Assembly (NCBI RefSeq): GCF_015278255.1
Contig: NZ_JADIJC010000011.1
Span: forward strand, 1 to 64,000
Reading direction: 5' to 3'
From: Microbacterium hibisci
GTDB taxonomy: Bacteria > Actinomycetota > Actinomycetes > Actinomycetales > Microbacteriaceae
DNA length: 64,000 bases
Below the pieces are notes generated by a model. It saw only the letters and a list, made by a program, of their open reading frames with translations, searched no databases and had not been told where the DNA came from. The stretch's first letter is position 1. Every line of letters starts with the position of its first letter. Shown piece by piece: positions 62,252 to 64,000 of the stretch. A program made the translations under genes and the position numbers.

Positions 62252-64000
62252 GTGGCGAGGGGGACCGTCACGCGCATCGAACCCGAGGATGCGCAAAGGG
62301 GGGTTGCTTCCACTGCTGAAGCGACGCCTGTTGCGTCGCGCCCGCGGCGGCGCGTGTGGCCGTGGATCGTCGGTTCGCTGATCTTCCTGCTGCTCGCGGG
62401 AGGCATCATCGCCGGTGCGTTCGGGATGCAGTTCTGGTCCGAGGCGCAGCGGGCCCGCGCCGCCGTCGAGCGGGCGGCAGTGGCGATGGAGGACCTCCGC
62501 GACAACCTCGACTCGGCCGATACCGCGCAGGTTCGTGCGGCCACCGACGAGATCCAGGCGAACGTCACGCTCGCCGTCCGGACCGTCGACGGGCCGCTGT
62601 GGGACATCGCCGCGAACGTGCCGTTCATCGGGCGGAACGTCGATGCCGTACGGCGTGTGACGCATGCCGTCGACGTGCTCGTCGAGCGCGCGCTGCCGCC
62701 GGGTCTGCAGTTGATGGCGGCGACCGACTTCGACCAGCTCACCGTGGCAGGCGGTGGGATCGACCTCGAGCCCTTCCGGCAGGTGCAGGGATCGATACCC
62801 GAGATCGCCGCGGCCTTCGCCGACGCGCAGGCGATCGTTGCGCCCATCGACACGACGGCGCTGCTGCCCGAGGTGAGCGCGTCGATCTCCGACGTCGTCG
62901 AGCTCATCGAGGTCGCGACTCCGGCGCTCGGCGTGGCGGAGAAGTACCTGCCGACCCTGCTCGACATGGCCGGGTCGGGCGGCGTCAAGACGTACCTGCT
63001 GATCTTTCAGAACAACGCCGAGATCCGCGCCACCGGCGGCAATCCCGCGGCGAGCATGATCGTGACGCTCGCCGACGGCAGGCTCGGGTACGTCGACCAG
63101 GGCAGTTCGCAGACGTTCTATCAGGCGGGCACGCAGGGCGAGGAATATGTCGCCCTTCCCGCCGAGACGACGCGGCTGTATCTGCCGACGCTGACCCGGC
63201 ACTCGCAGGACTTCACGTTCACGCCCGACTTCCCGACGACGGCGCAGCTGTTCGAGGCGCTGTGGAGCCACACGACGGGCGCGACCTTCGACGGCGTCGT
63301 CTCGATCGATCCGGTGGTGCTGTCGTACCTGCTCGCGGTGTCGGGGCCGGTGACGCTCGGCACGGGGGAGCAGCTCACCGCCGACAACGCGGTGCGCGTG
63401 CTGCTCAGCGATGCGTACGAGCGCTACCCCGACGGCGACGACTCGGACGCCTTCTTCGCGGATGCCGCGCGGCAGGTGTTCGACCATCTGACGACGTCCG
63501 TGTGGGATCCGCTGCAGATGCTGGCGGCGCTCGAGCGATCCGCCGACGAGCAGCGCATCTACCTCGCGTTCGATGATCCGGCGGCGCAGGCACTCGCGGT
63601 GGAGTTCGGACTCGACGGCGCCCTCGCCGCCGACAGCACGACGCAGACCCAGATCGGCATCTATCTCAACGACTCGTCCGTCGGAAAGCTCGAGTACCAC
63701 CTGTCGTCGTCGATCGCCGCGACCTGCGACGCCGCGGCGCGCACGATCACCACCACGATGACCCTGCAGAACGGCATCGCCGACGGCATCCGAAGCTCGT
63801 TCACGCTGGGAGCCCGCAACGCGCGGCTCGGGGTGCCGCGCACCACGATGATCCTCGACGTGCTGTTCTTCGCCCCACCCGGGGCGCAGATCACCCAGAC
63901 GGTGCCTTTGCGCGGCGACGTCCCGCGCTGGGAGCGCACCGGCCTCGAGAAGGGGCACACGGGGGTGAGCAAAACCGTGTTCGTCGGCAAGGGGCAGACC
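62252..64000 (+). CDS. DUF4012-family membrane-anchored protein, cut by the window end
   Basis: There are 583 codons from GTG 62252 to the last base, still open. One membrane span lies near residues 32-55 after a polar N-terminus. YLLIFQNNAEIRATGGNPAA, DFPTTAQLFEALW, DGVVSIDPVVLSYLLAVSGP and IYLNDSSVGKLEYHLSSS match the 616-residue protein at 17835 in order and spacing, so it is a full-length paralogue lacking perhaps 30-40 residues. The family is linked to polysaccharide loci, so more envelope genes may lie to the right. An ATG eight bases upstream is in another frame. Confidence 0.85.
   Translation, partial: MARGTVTRIEPEDAQRGVASTAEATPVASRPRRRVWPWIVGSLIFLLLAGGIIAGAFGMQFWSEAQRARAAVERAAVAMEDLRDNLDSADTAQVRAATDEIQANVTLAVRTVDGPLWDIAANVPFIGRNVDAVRRVTHAVDVLVERALPPGLQLMAATDFDQLTVAGGGIDLEPFRQVQGSIPEIAAAFADAQAIVAPIDTTALLPEVSASISDVVELIEVATPALGVAEKYLPTLLDMAGSGGVKTYLLIFQNNAEIRATGGNPAASMIVTLADGRLGYVDQGSSQTFYQAGTQGEEYVALPAETTRLYLPTLTRHSQDFTFTPDFPTTAQLFEALWSHTTGATFDGVVSIDPVVLSYLLAVSGPVTLGTGEQLTADNAVRVLLSDAYERYPDGDDSDAFFADAARQVFDHLTTSVWDPLQMLAALERSADEQRIYLAFDDPAAQALAVEFGLDGALAADSTTQTQIGIYLNDSSVGKLEYHLSSSIAATCDAAARTITTTMTLQNGIADGIRSSFTLGARNARLGVPRTTMILDVLFFAPPGAQITQTVPLRGDVPRWERTGLEKGHTGVSKTVFVGKGQT

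Overview
The window is high-GC actinobacterial DNA, most probably from Microbacterium or a close relative in Microbacteriaceae. The grounds are the strong GC bias with third-position G/C, many GTG and one TTG start, the str / S10 / spc / alpha ribosomal clusters with actinobacterial tails on several proteins, the secY-adk-map-infA-rpmJ order, and the absence of rpsN from the spc block and of rpsD from the alpha block. The species call is an inference; no search was run.

Layout. 1-4448: the end of one WXG100 gene followed by a small helical partner, a large membrane protein with a lipase-like C-terminus, a lipoprotein and two further genes (cluster A). 4512-9240: str block (rpsL, rpsG, fusA, tuf). 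9274-16123: exopolysaccharide block (two GT4 glycosyltransferases, Wzy-like polymerase, Wzx-like flippase, acetyltransferase, DxD glycosyltransferase) with codon use unlike its neighbours. 16270-20179: initiating sugar-phosphate transferase, DUF4012 protein and VanZ-like protein. 20416-38736: three sortase-anchored surface proteins, of 3325, 1981 and 547 residues. 38899-42549: a second WXG100 operon (cluster B). 43029-59600: S10, spc and alpha blocks including secY, adk, map, infA, rpmJ and rpoA. 59826-64000: truA, a coiled-coil protein on the minus strand, an EEP-family nuclease/phosphatase, a tandem repeat block and a second DUF4012 gene cut by the window end.

How it fits together. Core translation genes are interrupted between tuf and rpsJ by about 34 kb of envelope and secretion genes. 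The 9.3-20.2 kb part looks like a Wzx/Wzy-type extracellular polysaccharide locus. The three LPXTG-type proteins share one cysteine-bounded domain, and the two giants share an extended signal peptide and C-terminal tail. The two WXG100 operons have the same layout: WXG100, second helical protein, long helical plus membrane protein with a variable C-terminus, then small partner genes. This suggests type VII (ESX-like) substrates, but no Ecc/Ess machinery lies in the window.

Smaller-scale structure includes a heptamer GGATGCC / GGCATCC that is abundant in genes and at the base of intergenic hairpins but not seen in the polysaccharide block, a CTTCGACAGGCTCAG inverted repeat, an array of short C-loop hairpins in the leader of the third surface gene, and a three-copy repeat of about 70 bp near the right end.
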